Shown here in pieces: positions 34,359 through 46,400 of a DNA stretch of 64,000 bases (position 1 is its first letter; the number at the start of each line of letters is the position of its first letter). The notes under the pieces are model-generated. The model was not told the origin of the DNA. It ran no database searches and saw only the letters and a program-made list of their open reading frames with translations. The DNA is from Ischnura elegans. Taxonomy: Eukaryota; Arthropoda; Insecta; Odonata; Coenagrionidae. The stretch covers positions 3,224,001-3,288,000 of the forward strand of contig NC_060252.1 in the NCBI RefSeq assembly GCF_921293095.1. The letters run 5' to 3'. Position numbers and translations under genes: made by a program.

Positions 34359-36877
34359 TAGGGAAGTGCACTAATTTTTTTTTATTGCTGAATTAGAAAG
34401 TTTAGCCTAAAAAAGAAACATTAGTATAGTCACTTTTATTTCCTGCATCTGGGGTATGCAATTTAAAACGTTTTGAAAGTCGGAAAATTTCATGTTGCGC
34501 TGAAACACATTGCCTCCATCTTGATTGAAATGTGACGTCACAAGGCAGTAGTCACCAGTGGAGATCGTTGTATTCCGTCGCCTTCTTTAACGCGGCGAGA
34601 GTTTCCGGGAATCGGTGGAGTTTGCTTCCTAAAACTGTCGGCTAGTACGGAAAACATGAATTCAAAAAAGAATTATAAATGATTTTTTGTTCCAAATTTC
34701 ATCTCGACGTCGAAACAAAAGCCTGGAGAAGATATTCATTCCCGTGCCTTAAGCACAAGCCATACGGAATAAATGGTTCAAGGCTGCTCCTGACTCTTAC
34801 CTATCGATGGTATTCTGTTTTGAAGATCATTTGAAGGTATTGTAAGATCAAATTGATATTTATATTATAATAATTTACTTACTAGGTACCTCAGTCACAT
34901 CAGAAAGTGTGTTGAGTCAAAATATAGCATCTTCCGCGTAGACCTACGTAATTTATAAACTGAAAGTAGTTTGGTTAAATAATTATGGCGCGACTGTTAT
35001 TTTACATGACCGGGCAAAATGCGTACTTTGCCCATGATATGTGCATATATGATAACAAACGATTTTTGTTAAATTTAATCTTTATTTGTTGAAATTAGTA
35101 CATTTATAGGTGATACAGATATAAAGGTACACGGCAGGTCGCGCGGCGTAATTTATACTCCACTGGTGACGGGTTCATCTTGCTGATCTAAAAAATTAGC
35201 TACAATACCTCGAACTTTGAAAACTCGCAATATAGGCAGTCAAAGTACATTGTAGGAATATACGAGACCATTCTAGCCCAGAATGTACGTACAATGTTGA
35301 AATCCTTGGTTATCAAAGATTGACGTATTTTATACGCCAGCGCACCCGGTCCAGGGTTATCAACTTTTATTTCATCGTATTTGTTAATTGAAATTATATT
35401 TCGGAATGGTTCTTTTAGCACTGCTACTGAGATAAACTGGTAGGTACTGAGTACTAGGTACTGAGGTAGGTACTGAGTAATTAAACTCCATTTGGAGTAA
35501 TGTGAATTTCAAGTGTTCGAGATATATGACATTTTATATTCGTCTTGTGTTCTTATTAATTATGACTGTACGCATATTGTTGCTTGCCGCGAGCCTTTAA
35601 TGGTATGTGCTCTTGCAAGAGTGCTTTTCATTTTTAATGTGGAAGTTGGTCAGTATAAGCAAAGAAAAAGTTAACATTTAAGCGCACACCAACTCTTGTA
35701 GTCGTCGTATCTCTGCGTTTGTAATGACACTGCTAAAATACCTAAACGCCATTATGATGATAAAAAAAATTGTCTCATGTCTATTATTGCTGCAATAAAA
35801 ATCAATGATAAACTTGACGCCGTTTGATCACAATGAAGACAACAAAATATACTGCCGTAACGAAGAATTGAACCCTGGTCCTCCGGGTGGGAGTCGTACA
35901 CGCTACCACTACCCCAACTAACCCATTAGAATAATAATGATAATATATATTGATATATGACTTGTGAAAAGTACCGCATGAAAATTAATTAATTACAGCC
36001 TAACTAAGGCCCTAATTGAAAAAGACGGAGCAAGGTACGTAGTCTCCCCTTGTTAGCCTTAACGCCTCGCATTTCTATGGAGCGTTGAACCTGTCCTCCT
36101 TTTTCAAAAGTTCAGTGACCATAAATACATCAAAGTTTGGTATACCATTTATAAATCGTTGGAATTTTCCTTCTCCCAACCAAGATTAACTTTTCTTGAA
36201 CCCATCCTGAACAGCAAACCATTGCAACAACCAGTCAGCACGTAAATACGGCTAACATCCCATAATTCTAGTTGCGAAGGGCGGACGTTCCGGCCGGCAT
36301 GAATACATACGCAACGAATAAGTCTTGCAGCAAACGTTTGAAATAGGTTTATTAGTTTGACTCAGTTCTTACAAAAAAAAGTTTTGGCATGATAAACGGC
36401 ATTGTGCCAAAATATACCCAGCGAAAAATAAATACCATCATCTATTTATCAAAGATTCAATTTGCTATTCGCACTACTCTTTCCAAACTTGAAGTTGACA
36501 CGTAAATGAATATTAATATATTACGCAATGATGAAGTCTTGCACTCAAAAGAGAAGCAGCCACATATATATTCTGAAGATATTTTATGACAGCAAAAAAA
36601 CGGATACCCTCAAATTCAGTAATTTTTCTATGCAATAATAGTGGTAGAACTAAACGGCGTAGAAGCTGCCTTCTGCTACTGCCTTGTGACGTCATGGCCA
36701 ATATTCAACATGGACACCCGTTTTAGCGGCCTTTGAATTTTTCCATATTTCGGACGGTTATCTCGAATCAAGTATTCACTATTAGGATTTAAACTGTGGT
36801 TTTACGACATTATGTTATTCTCAACTCTAATTTAAAAAATGTGTTTGGTGCATTTGAAACACTAGTGTACTTCCCTA
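34359..36877. mobile_element. P-like (THAP-bearing) element, ~2.5 kb, no obvious target duplication
   Basis: Ends TAGGGAAGTGCACTA and, reverse-complemented, TAGGGAAGTACACTA are inverted. A subterminal inverted repeat carries TGACGTCACAAGGCAGTAG (34533-34551) matched on the other strand near 36675-36694. A THAP-like remnant lies near the left end. The host reading frame continues across the insertion without extra bases, so either there is no duplication or at most a TA; P elements normally make 8 bp. No transposase catalytic core is recognised. Confidence 0.7.
34690..34840 (+). pseudogene. THAP-domain remnant
   Basis: The plus strand reads SLEKIFIPVP, stop, AQAIRNKWFKAAP and YLSMVFCFEDHLK. 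It fits the C-terminal part of THAP fingers: the FPxP segment, a helix with IRxKWxxA, then VCxxHF, here with FEDH. The first Cys pair is not visible and a stop interrupts it. Confidence 0.5.
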
Positions 36878-37243
36878 TTGAATACCGCAGTCCTAAATTC
36901 ATATGTTGTTCACAGGAAAAACAGGTATAAAAATTGACTTATCATTTCGCGTGCCATTGGTCGTGGTAATACTTTTGAAATATCCAACTTCATACGGACT
37001 GTTTGGACATGGCCATCACTCCTTGCACAATTTAGTAACAAGACTCACAGAAATAAATTTCCCAAGGACAATTCCTGCAGCTGGGAAGAAATCAAAGTCT
37101 CAAAGGAGATGTGCAGTTTGTGCTTAATATGGGAAACGAAGAGACTTTGTGCACTGGTGTGAAAAATGTGCAGTGGGATTATGATTGAATTGCTTCAAAT
37201 CATGTCACACAAAGCAGATTTTCTAAGGTAAATCATTTGAATA

Positions 37244-39354
37244 CAGTAGAATCCTGATTTAAGGTTTTTCAGGGGGGACAAAATTTAAAACACTAAATGC
37301 GGAAAAACACTAAATGAGGACCTGCCATTTTTTTCAGGTTTTAGGGTCTGTAATGATTGGAATGGCTTTTTATGAATAAAAAATATTATTTTAAGTAACT
37401 AAAAGGTGCTGAATGCAGCAAAAAATTCTTTAATGAAATGTTCTCTGCCCTATGAAGGTTGGATAATACTTTTCAGGAATCAGCTAAAAAAATGGGTACC
37501 AGTAAAAATAAGTAATGAGAGGATGACAATTGTTTTAATGAAATATTTTAAGAAAATTCTAATAAACATCAACTTAAAAGCATTCCCACACAGATTATTA
37601 TTATGGACATTAGTGATTCCCTTTTTATGCATATTTCAGTGGTCTCAATGAAATTTGGATTTTTTTCTGTAAAAGTGACATGTAGGTGACTATAGCATTT
37701 CTAATATAATAAGAAAAGGTGTAAGTAGGTACTCGAAAAATCATGAGGAATGAGTGAAATAAAGGGATAGCAGAAGATCGCTGATCCCGAATTCTCAACT
37801 ACCGAATATCTAGTAAAAGGGAGGTTTTCTGGAATTTTGCCAACTTAACGTTTTCTGTTGCCTCGGCGAAACAAGGGATTTATGAGCCTTTAAAAAGCCT
37901 CCTATGCGCACATTTTGGATTTCGAGGTCATCCAAAAAAGTAGAATCTTATTTTAGTATGCGTACAAGTCGATGGTGATTAAACTCGATGATAACACCAG
38001 ATTCGTTGTCATATATCCGCAGCCTTATGCAGGTCGAATGGAGCCGGGAGAAGTTGCTTACGCGGCGCGCTGATCACCTTGACTCCGACTCGCCTTGTTT
38101 CTCGGCAGCTTTTAATAAAATTTGGTTGGACCTTGAATAACGATTAGCTAAACTCTGTTAAGTGAAAAGGTTTAATCTTCAACAGAACTGGATTTCATCC
38201 GAAAAATTGTCAGTGCCTCTGGAGTTTGGCAATTTTGTCAGGGTTATGATGTCCAAGTCAACCACCAGGGAATACCTGCCGGATTTTCGTATTTTTCCGC
38301 GCTCATCTATTCTACCGTGAGTATGCGGTGATTTTTTTTCCAGCATGAGCGATTTATTTAGAGTCATGGACCGTGATAGTTCGTCAAAACTTCGATTGTC
38401 ATTCTCTTTTGACATTAATTAGCACCAGATAAATATTTTTGAATCGACAGCGATATCAACCAGCCGCATGTCGATAAATTGGCTCCGGGATATCTAAATT
38501 ACGATATAAAATAATGTTCAAAAAAATGTTAAAATAATGTTGTTCCGTAGGGAAAGAATGCTCTCACTCACGGTCATGACAGGGGAAACACTTCCTCTGT
38601 TCTTTCGCTGTTCCTCCGTGGAAACTGACCTTGGAATGTATTATAGAAAGAATCTTCTAGTGAACTGCGCAATTGATATTGGGCCTCCTCTATCTAACAG
38701 AGAAAGTAGCCGACTGAAAAAATATTGGGCTAATAATCGACTGCCCGTAGGGAGTAGAGTTGAAAGCCATCAATTGAAAACATTACGAGAAAACCATTAT
38801 TGTAGCGGCCCTCGGAGGATAACTCGAGTTAACGATCGTGTCATCAGTCGTCACGTATCATCGAAGTCAAGTTCAAGAAGTGAAGGTAAGGTAGTTCGAG
38901 GTTATTAAGGGATGACTTTGCTCCATTAGATCGGATCTGATACAAAAAGTGCCTGGTGTTTGGATCAGAAGGGGAGCGAAACGTTACGAGAAGACAAATC
39001 ACCCAACTTGCGAGTTGAAGGTCGCAGCGCTGCGCTCGCGGAAGAAAGCAGTTGAAGAAGCGTTCCCCGGTAGAATCTATCGACTCTTCGTAAACATTCA
39101 TGAGACTGTTCTTGTTGATGAGCATAAATTGGAAGATTTGGATGAACCGTCATGAAAAAACGTTAAATGGGGCAAAAAAATCTTGAGCGGGACAAATTTT
39201 TACGACCATAAATGAGGAAAAACGCAAAATGCGGAAACACTATATGCGGATAATTTTTACACTGTCCTAATAGGGAATGAATCGGGACCCAAAAAAATAA
39301 ACGCTAAATGTGGAAAAACGTTAAATGCGAAGACCTTAATTACGGATCCGACTG
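37244..39354. mobile_element. pogo/Tigger-type transposon, 2111 bp, TA duplication
   Basis: TA (37242-37243) is followed by CAGTAGAATCCTGATTTAAGG-like sequence. The right end, reverse-complemented, starts CAGTCGGATCCGTAATTAAG and is flanked by TA (39355-39356). Both ends carry several copies of a motif of the form AAAACRCTAAATGCGG. ORFs inside (37406-37651, 38537-38908, 38949-39155) have no confident match; the last may be a damaged C-terminal transposase fragment. Confidence 0.75.
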
Positions 39355-39867
39355 TATTCACATATTAAAGTTTGAAACATTAGCACGTGATTACCTATAT
39401 GAAATGATACGGTAATAATGGAACAAAGTCAGAGAAGTGGGCGGAGTGGTAAATTTTCAAGTAGGCGAAACGGGTAATCCTATCGAAAGTATCCAATCTG
39501 TTATGAAATTGTCAACCCCAATTAACTAAAATACAGCATGTAATTGTATTTTAAAAATGCATGGAATGTTACAGATCTCGCAGCTTATTCGAAACCAAAT
39601 TTGAAATCTTTGTAAACTGAAAATTTATTCATTAGTTCCAAGACGGATACATAAAACAATAAATATTTTTTCAAATCGCTCTAAAAATTATTATATAATA
39701 GCGCATTATATTACGCAAGTTTACAAAAATTTTCAATGATACTGATTGTATATTATGAACAATATAAATTATTGAATGATAGTATGCCAAAAAGGCGAAG
39801 TCATTTAAATCTCATCTGGCCGCTAGGATGGGATTTAATTAAATGCCCGCCGCACTTGAGGGGTTAA

Positions 39868-40286
39868 GATGCAATAAAGTGTTACATGGTAAATGCATCA
39901 TACTCTAAAAAGCAGGTTTAAGGAGCATGTCTGAGGCATTACACTCCACAACTTTTAACCCTCTGGAATTGCTAAACACCCTGTGGAGGAGCACACATAT
40001 GCCTGGGTGTGCAGTTCTTATCAAGAGATAAAAATTATAGCACATGCCCAATTTGAGAGGGGATAGAGATATCACCCCATCCACGCCAGTGAATGTTCAT
40101 CTTGAAAACAACGCAGGCCGTGTGCATTTCCATCCTGAAGAGGCCTCCATTGTAAGCAGTAATGGAGCAAACCCACCACGACTGCCCAAAACAACCACTT
40201 TACCATGTCATTACATTGTGGCTCGATTGCATAAACAATATGTATGTATCAGCATCACACAAAAACATACGTGACACAAACCTTTG
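39868..40286. other. 3' flank of Rab33
   Basis: This lies directly downstream of the Rab33 stop codon (minus strand) and should contain its 3' UTR. I could not place a convincing minus-strand polyadenylation signal, so the transcript end may lie inside the neighbouring piggyBac. A plus-strand ORF (40044-40274) has no motif. Confidence 0.4.
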
Positions 40287-40490
40287 TCAGCAGTAGCAGT
40301 AGGATGATCCATCGTTGGCGGGATGGCTGCACTCTCGCGTGACGGAGATGACGTCAGCCCGGAGCAGGTGCTCTGACGGAACGGAGCCCATCATCATGGG
40401 CTTTTGGTTCTTCAATTTGTGGGCCAGCGTCAGGAAGATCCCGTTAATATTGCCATGCTCACTCTCCTCTTTGGCTGAAGTCTCAAACAA
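40287..40490 (-). CDS. Rab33: Rab33 coding exon 4 (terminal)
   Basis: It begins after a TTGTTGCAG acceptor with [12 protein letters not shown] and ends GSSYCYC then stop, 67 residues. ETSAK is the G5 guanine-binding loop. Exon 3 ends exactly before this point (HNMP), phase 0, so the pieces join cleanly. Confidence 0.88.
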   Translation of the reverse strand: MFETSAKEESEHGNINGIFLTLAHKLKNQKPMMMGSVPSEHLLRADVISVTRECSHPANDGSSYCYC

Positions 40491-43400
40491 CTGCAACAAA
40501 TACATTTTCAAAGCTCTACCCTCAAGAAACAAATGTTTCTTTGGAAGCTAACTATGCATGCGACGACTGATAATGAGGACCTACGAGGATCAGTATTCCC
40601 CAATTCCAACTTCAAAGTTTTCTCTACCCACCCTGTGTTTGGGTGGATTTGACGAGATTGAACTGTAACATTAGAATTTTAGAAAATTACGCAACCTTCT
40701 TGAAGCATTTCAGATGTAGCGTGAGGGGCTGTGATCAAATTAAATTAACTCCCCAAGACCATACTCTTTAGTGAGAGTAGGATAGAGGTGGCGATTCATA
40801 AATTTCATTCTTCATTTAATACATCATAATAGTGAGGACTTAAAAAAAATTAGTTGGAACTTTTGTTCTATCTCGAACATCTCTTCAATCCCACCCGTTA
40901 GTTTTCCTTTCATTAATTTATTAATGATGTAGTATGTTCTCATACTCACCCAGCAAAATGCCTTTTCTCTGCTGACGATCTAAAAATTTTCCACCATATT
41001 GATCACACTGAGTCAAGGAATTACAACACTCTCCCAACAATATATGTACTTCGTGCCATGCCAACCATATGCAAATAAATTTTGACAAGTGCCATGTAAT
41101 AACTTATCATTAAAAATGCCCCCTTTCTATACGATTACCTTTTAGCTGGCACTCCCTTGAAGAGAGTAAATTACATCTCTGACTAAGGCATTTTCTTTTC
41201 AAGCAACTTAACTAAATATTTTAGATTGATCAAATTTATATATAAAAGCTTACAATATCCTGGGGTTTATCAATCAGATTTGTAGAGATTTAAGAAATTT
41301 TAATCACATAACATCGCTCCATTTTACATTGGTATGATCTGTCTGATAAAATGATCCTATGATTTGGAACCCATACTATGATGCACATATCATTGCTCTT
41401 GAAAGGATAAAAAACAAACACCTTGAATCAACTGATTATTATCTAAAGGCAAGAACCACATAATGAACCACCATACAATAGATCCGAGCAACAATTGAAT
41501 TTACAAACTCTCTTGAATTGTAGAAGAAATATTGGAATGTTCTTCCTAAAAGATAAAAGCATTACAAAACATGATCAAATCTCTTTAATTGTTTTCTTTA
41601 AAGACTTTCATAATCCCAAAAAACCACTAAATAAAGTCACACCCTATTAATAGAAGTCCGTGAATTTCGTGAGACGCAGTATCGCAAAATAACGCGAAAT
41701 AACAAAAATCTGTAAATAAAAACAAAATTTTGCTTTTTTTCGATTTTAGGTGGATTAACGAAAAAATCACATCTAATGCGTCATAATCTATTAAAGCCTC
41801 AGCCTTCATTGTTTAATGCTGCCGACATTCATTTGCTCTATCTCATTACGATTCTAAGGTCAATTGGCTCGTTTAGTCTAGCGCATAACGCAACCGCATT
41901 ATATCGCACACTGTAGTGATTTCTCTGCCAGAATTTGCCGTTAAATTCATCACACCCTCTCTCTTCGATTCCCATGTATCAATCCTGAAATATTTAGAAT
42001 GTGATGCTTTCTCACCTGACGAATCAGATATTATGAATTAAAAATGTGTGGAAAGAAGTTTAGCGCGGCCACGGAAGAGCGGAAATACAAACTGACGTGC
42101 CTGGCACGCGTCAATGCCGAGCAGTAATTCCGGTGACTCACCGCAACGCATTAGACACCGTTACTGGATAACTTGCTGCAGGAAAACCTTGAGTGTGGGT
42201 CTATTGTAACAATTTCGTTGACTTAAACACGGCCGCTGGCTGGGACCGGGCCGCCGTTCACGGAACGGCCCACAGCATGGCAGAGAGTCGTCTCGTCTGA
42301 AAGCGGCCTGAATTTCACGGCATCATGATGAGAACGGCAGCCGGCAAAAAGTCGATTCGTCAGAAAGTGGCCTCAATGTAGCACTGGCTGTATTTCATGC
42401 CATAGACAGCGCACCGCTGAATTAAAGTGACCACGGCAGCCATCAACTGCGCGATTCGATTCGTTTAAAAACATCCATAGTATGGTTATTTGAAAGCACG
42501 AAGCACTAACAGTGGGGGAAGAGAAGGAAGGAACAGAAAGGATAGGAGGAGAGGGGGTTCTCCTTATTAGCGGACGGATCGTCGGATATTCGGCTCTCCA
42601 CTGAGCTTCAATGCAAAAAAAAATCATTTCGACAATGGCCAAATCTAACATCTAATTCTTCAGGTGAGAAAGCATTTCATTCTAGATTTTTCAGGATCGA
42701 TAAGTGGGAAATAATTTTTAAAATTTTTTTGAATCCGATTATGTTTTGTTATGTGTGCTTCTTTCCCTGCTTTCCGCGACCGATTGGCAACAGCTGTAAT
42801 CAAAACTAAGCGATTTTGCTGTATCTAGCTGCTGTCCTACCTTCTCTCGACACCTGAGAAAGGGGTATCGAAAGGGAACGCATGACATGAAACATTTTGG
42901 CCAATTTGTAAGTTATACAGTACTATGGTTATACCATAGCTACATAGCACTCAGTCTGAAAACACGATCGTGGTAGGTTTTGTTTTGCGGTTGGACTGTT
43001 TTTTTATCGTAGTTCCAGCTTTAAATATCAAACGAAGGATAGGAATTTTAAAATGCCAAAAGCTAGTGATACTGTTCATACCAGGGCAAGTGAATTCAGC
43101 TGAGAAGTATTTTATGTGAAAGACACAGTATTACTGTACAAAGTTTGCTGTAAAATATTTTAATTTAAAAGATGTGACACTTTGTTAAAGCACATCAGTA
43201 ACGATACACATAAACGTGCGAAAGAAAGGGGACCCGCAAAACGACAGCTATCATTTGAACACACAGTCACTCAGTCAAAGAATGAGCTTGTTGTTGCTAA
43301 TACAGAAGCATTTTTAAAGGCTTTATTTGAAAAGCCCTTAAACTTGACAATCCAAAAACTCTGGAATGGCTGTGGAAGTATACACATATGAGGTAGTGGG

Positions 43401-46400
43401 AATTTGCTGTTTGCTGATCGTATTCACCAAGACTACATACTTGAACCAATATAAGTTGAACCATTTCTTTCATTTAGTTTTATCAGAAATTTGTACAATC
43501 GAAATTGTGTTAAATGTTATGTAAAATGCTTATTAAAAGTATAAGTATTCTTGAAATTGTACCATAAAATAATAAAACGCCTATAAACGTGGGAAAATTG
43601 TATCATTATAATAACACCGCCAAGATTTTCTATAACACCGAAATCACATGGTTTTAAATTTAGCAAAAAATAAAACCTCTAGTAATACGTTATGACGAAA
43701 TTTTCATTCCTATGATATTATGAACCTGTCTCAGTCCCGGCAGTTACAACATGAACTCTACGACAAAGATTTATGAAAAAGCAACGGCATTTAGGTGGAT
43801 TTACACTACGCTAGTTTCTAATAATTGCGCCTAGTTTAAGTTCTCCTAGCGTAATGTGCCCAAGAGCGTCAATTATGGTTGTTTCTCCGGTATACACGCA
43901 ACATCATAAAATTAACTTCATTCCTATTGGCAACAGGAATCAAAGTAGCTGACATCTGGTGGCCAATTTCAGAAATGAGACGTGGAGGATCGGCCGGTTT
44001 GTTTACTAATGCTACAGCCTACTGTCTGTAAAAAAAAGCAAGATACTCGAGTTTGAGGAGCTCTAGCGTCTAAATGAAGCAATTGATTTCAATGCAATAA
44101 AAATCATACGAAAGAGAATTTAGTTCTACGTTATATCATGTACTTTAAAAATTCTTTGGCTAAGTAGTATTTCCTGTACTTAATTTTTTCTCAAAAAAGT
44201 ACCCGTTTTTTGTGCGTAAAATCAAGGTGCCCAACTTTGATCGCTTGGCATTCCCGTAGTTTTCGTTCCTATAACTTGCAATTTTGATATAAAGAAGCCA
44301 CATCTATTACTAGCTGTTTGCCTTCTTTTTCCGTTTTCGTGTGTATTGTTTGACGATTTTATCAACCATCTATTACAAGAGATATATCATTATTAAAATC
44401 ATCAAACAATATGATAGGCATCTACTCACATAAGCCATCCGTCCTCAATAATCTATTCTTCTTAAGGGAATTCGACGTCGGTGTGGTCGTGAGTGGAATT
44501 CCCCTTGCATTGGCGTTTTGACTGCTATGTGGAGTCACTCGACTCTCACCGGCTAGCGAAGATCGATGGGGAAGTGGCGAGACGGGTCGCGCGAGGGTCT
44601 CCGTGCCTCGGCCCTGGAATTTTGGCCATTTGGGCAAAGCGACTCAAGAAATCCTTTAACCCAACGAAGCACGCAGGCCTTAGAAACGTCGGGGTTTCGC
44701 ACCGCATCGTATTTGGAAGAGCAGGGCCTAGTTATTGAATGAGAAAGAGACAGATGTTTTAAGGGCCGACCCGGTTTTGACGGGCCCCCGGGCGGAAGAT
44801 GTCCCGGCGATCGTGGGGGGGATCGCCTGGGAAAAGTTTGTGCGACTTTGGGAGAAATTACTTGTCTCAAGCAGACTTAGTCCCGGCAATTGGTGGGTAG
44901 TCGGCCGGGAATATTCATATAATTCTCAGTTGTCGCGATTCGAATCATTTCCCCAACCTTAACTTTCCTGGCTTATTGGATATCTGAAAATTCATTGATA
45001 GTTATTGCAAGTTTGTTCAACCTTCTTTCCGTCTGCATCTCATCCTCTGACACCTCCATACTTACGCGAACAATTTTTAAGTAGGCATTAAATGATACAA
45101 TGAAGGTGTCATGCCTTCATATGTTTCTCTATGACCCATTCTTGTTTTTTTCTTAAATAAAACTAGCATGCTAGCTCACTCTTGCCCATTCTCATGACGT
45201 GCTCCCACTTCTTTCCCAAATTAGGGGAGTTGCGGAATCTATGTAGAGAGATAGCTTTTGTCTCACACTGGTCAGTGCAATCATAAACGCCGCACATTTT
45301 GTTGCTCATGAACTTCACCTTCTAAGTTTTTCATCATAATGCCATTGATATTCGGCTAAACGGTATAGTGCTGGCCGACTAACGTTTCACACGAACAAGC
45401 GTACTAATGCATCCGATCCTCCATATTCGGCCATGACACCTAATTTAGTGCTGTCACCTGGATTCCCTTCCAGATGCAATTGTCAATAAGAACAATGACG
45501 CTTTCAATAAGAACATAAAACTCGGGTATTCGTAGGTTATCGTTCCACACAAACAAACGTACTAAAGTGGGCGATCCTCCCTATTCGGCCATGACACCTA
45601 ACTTAGTGCTGCCACCTGGATTTCCTTCCAGTTGCCAATAGAATGAAGGTTACCCACTCACAACCGTTCGTACATTGTACTAACAATTAGTCCTCTTCCT
45701 ATGCACATTTGATGTGCGAACTTTCAGAGATACGAGCATTCAAAAATTTCAAATTTCGAATTTGCACCTTTCGATTTGGCCAACGCGACACCTTGGCAAT
45801 GGCAACCCCCCCACCCCTTTGCCCCCTACCCCGAACTAGACCCTTCTGCCTGTTATCAGTCAACTCTTGGCAGTCGGACTGTGGGTTCATCATCCTACGA
45901 ACACGGTGTCGGAACGTGTTTCGTTCCAATATCGAGGACTTACTGCAATCAGTAAGATATCAACCCTCTGTTGCATGCACCCCCACATGGCCCTGCTTCT
46001 GGTCGTGCCTGCCTTTGGCGGTGGGTTCTGTTATCAACATCATGATGAAGAGCAGAGCCTTTTGGCCTTTTGGGGGGCAAGTCGAGAGTGGGGGGAGGTG
46101 CGATTGGGACACAATCTACGCAAGAGGAGGATGTGTCGCGAGTCCTCTCCAGAGAGAGGAAGCGGCCGGGCTGGATCCCTCCGGCGTCTCGACGAGCTGG
46201 AGTAATTAGAGGGGACCTGTATTTTACTCTCAATAAATACCCTCACTAGTATCCAGCGGGAATTTTATTCATATTTTCCCCGATTCTCGACCACACCCGC
46301 GAGTCAGGAGGCAGCCACTCGACTCTTGCGACTCGCGATTGTCGTTACGTCCCGGCGAAGGCGTCGGGATGCGACATTAAAACTGGTGTTAGGTGTGTGG

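Larger units (their letters stand above)
34235..37215 (+). pseudogene. piggyBac transposase, C-terminal half, split by an insertion
   Basis: The first piece (34235-34358) reads YNKFIGGVNFKDLLLHSYRM and CRRL. The second (36878-37215) resumes in the same frame as LNTAVLNSYVVHRKN, then RLTEINFPRTIPAAGKK and the cysteine-rich QRRCAVCA, stop, YGKRRDFVHWCEKC. The insertion at 34359-36877 falls between two adjacent codons of the family pattern. GGVN replaces GGVD, so a conserved Asp is lost; several stops also occur. Confidence 0.8.
32780..39863 (+). mobile_element. piggyBac element with three nested DNA transposons
   Basis: TTAA (32776-32779) is followed by CCCCTCAAGGCCG. The right end is GCACTTGAGGGG followed by TTAA (39864-39867). 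The piggyBac-type ends and exact TTAA are clear. Nested insertions at 33076-33856, 34359-36877 and 37244-39354 account for 5.4 kb, so the uninterrupted element was about 1.7 kb. Transposase remnants lie on the plus strand either side of the middle insertion. It sits about 420 bp beyond the Rab33 stop codon. Confidence 0.85.

Noticed and set aside
45709-46246. Overlapping ORFs of 68-166 codons on both strands
   Set aside because: They lie across the 5' LTR and its flank, recur in the 3' LTR, and encode no known motif; they are chance frames in less AT-rich sequence.
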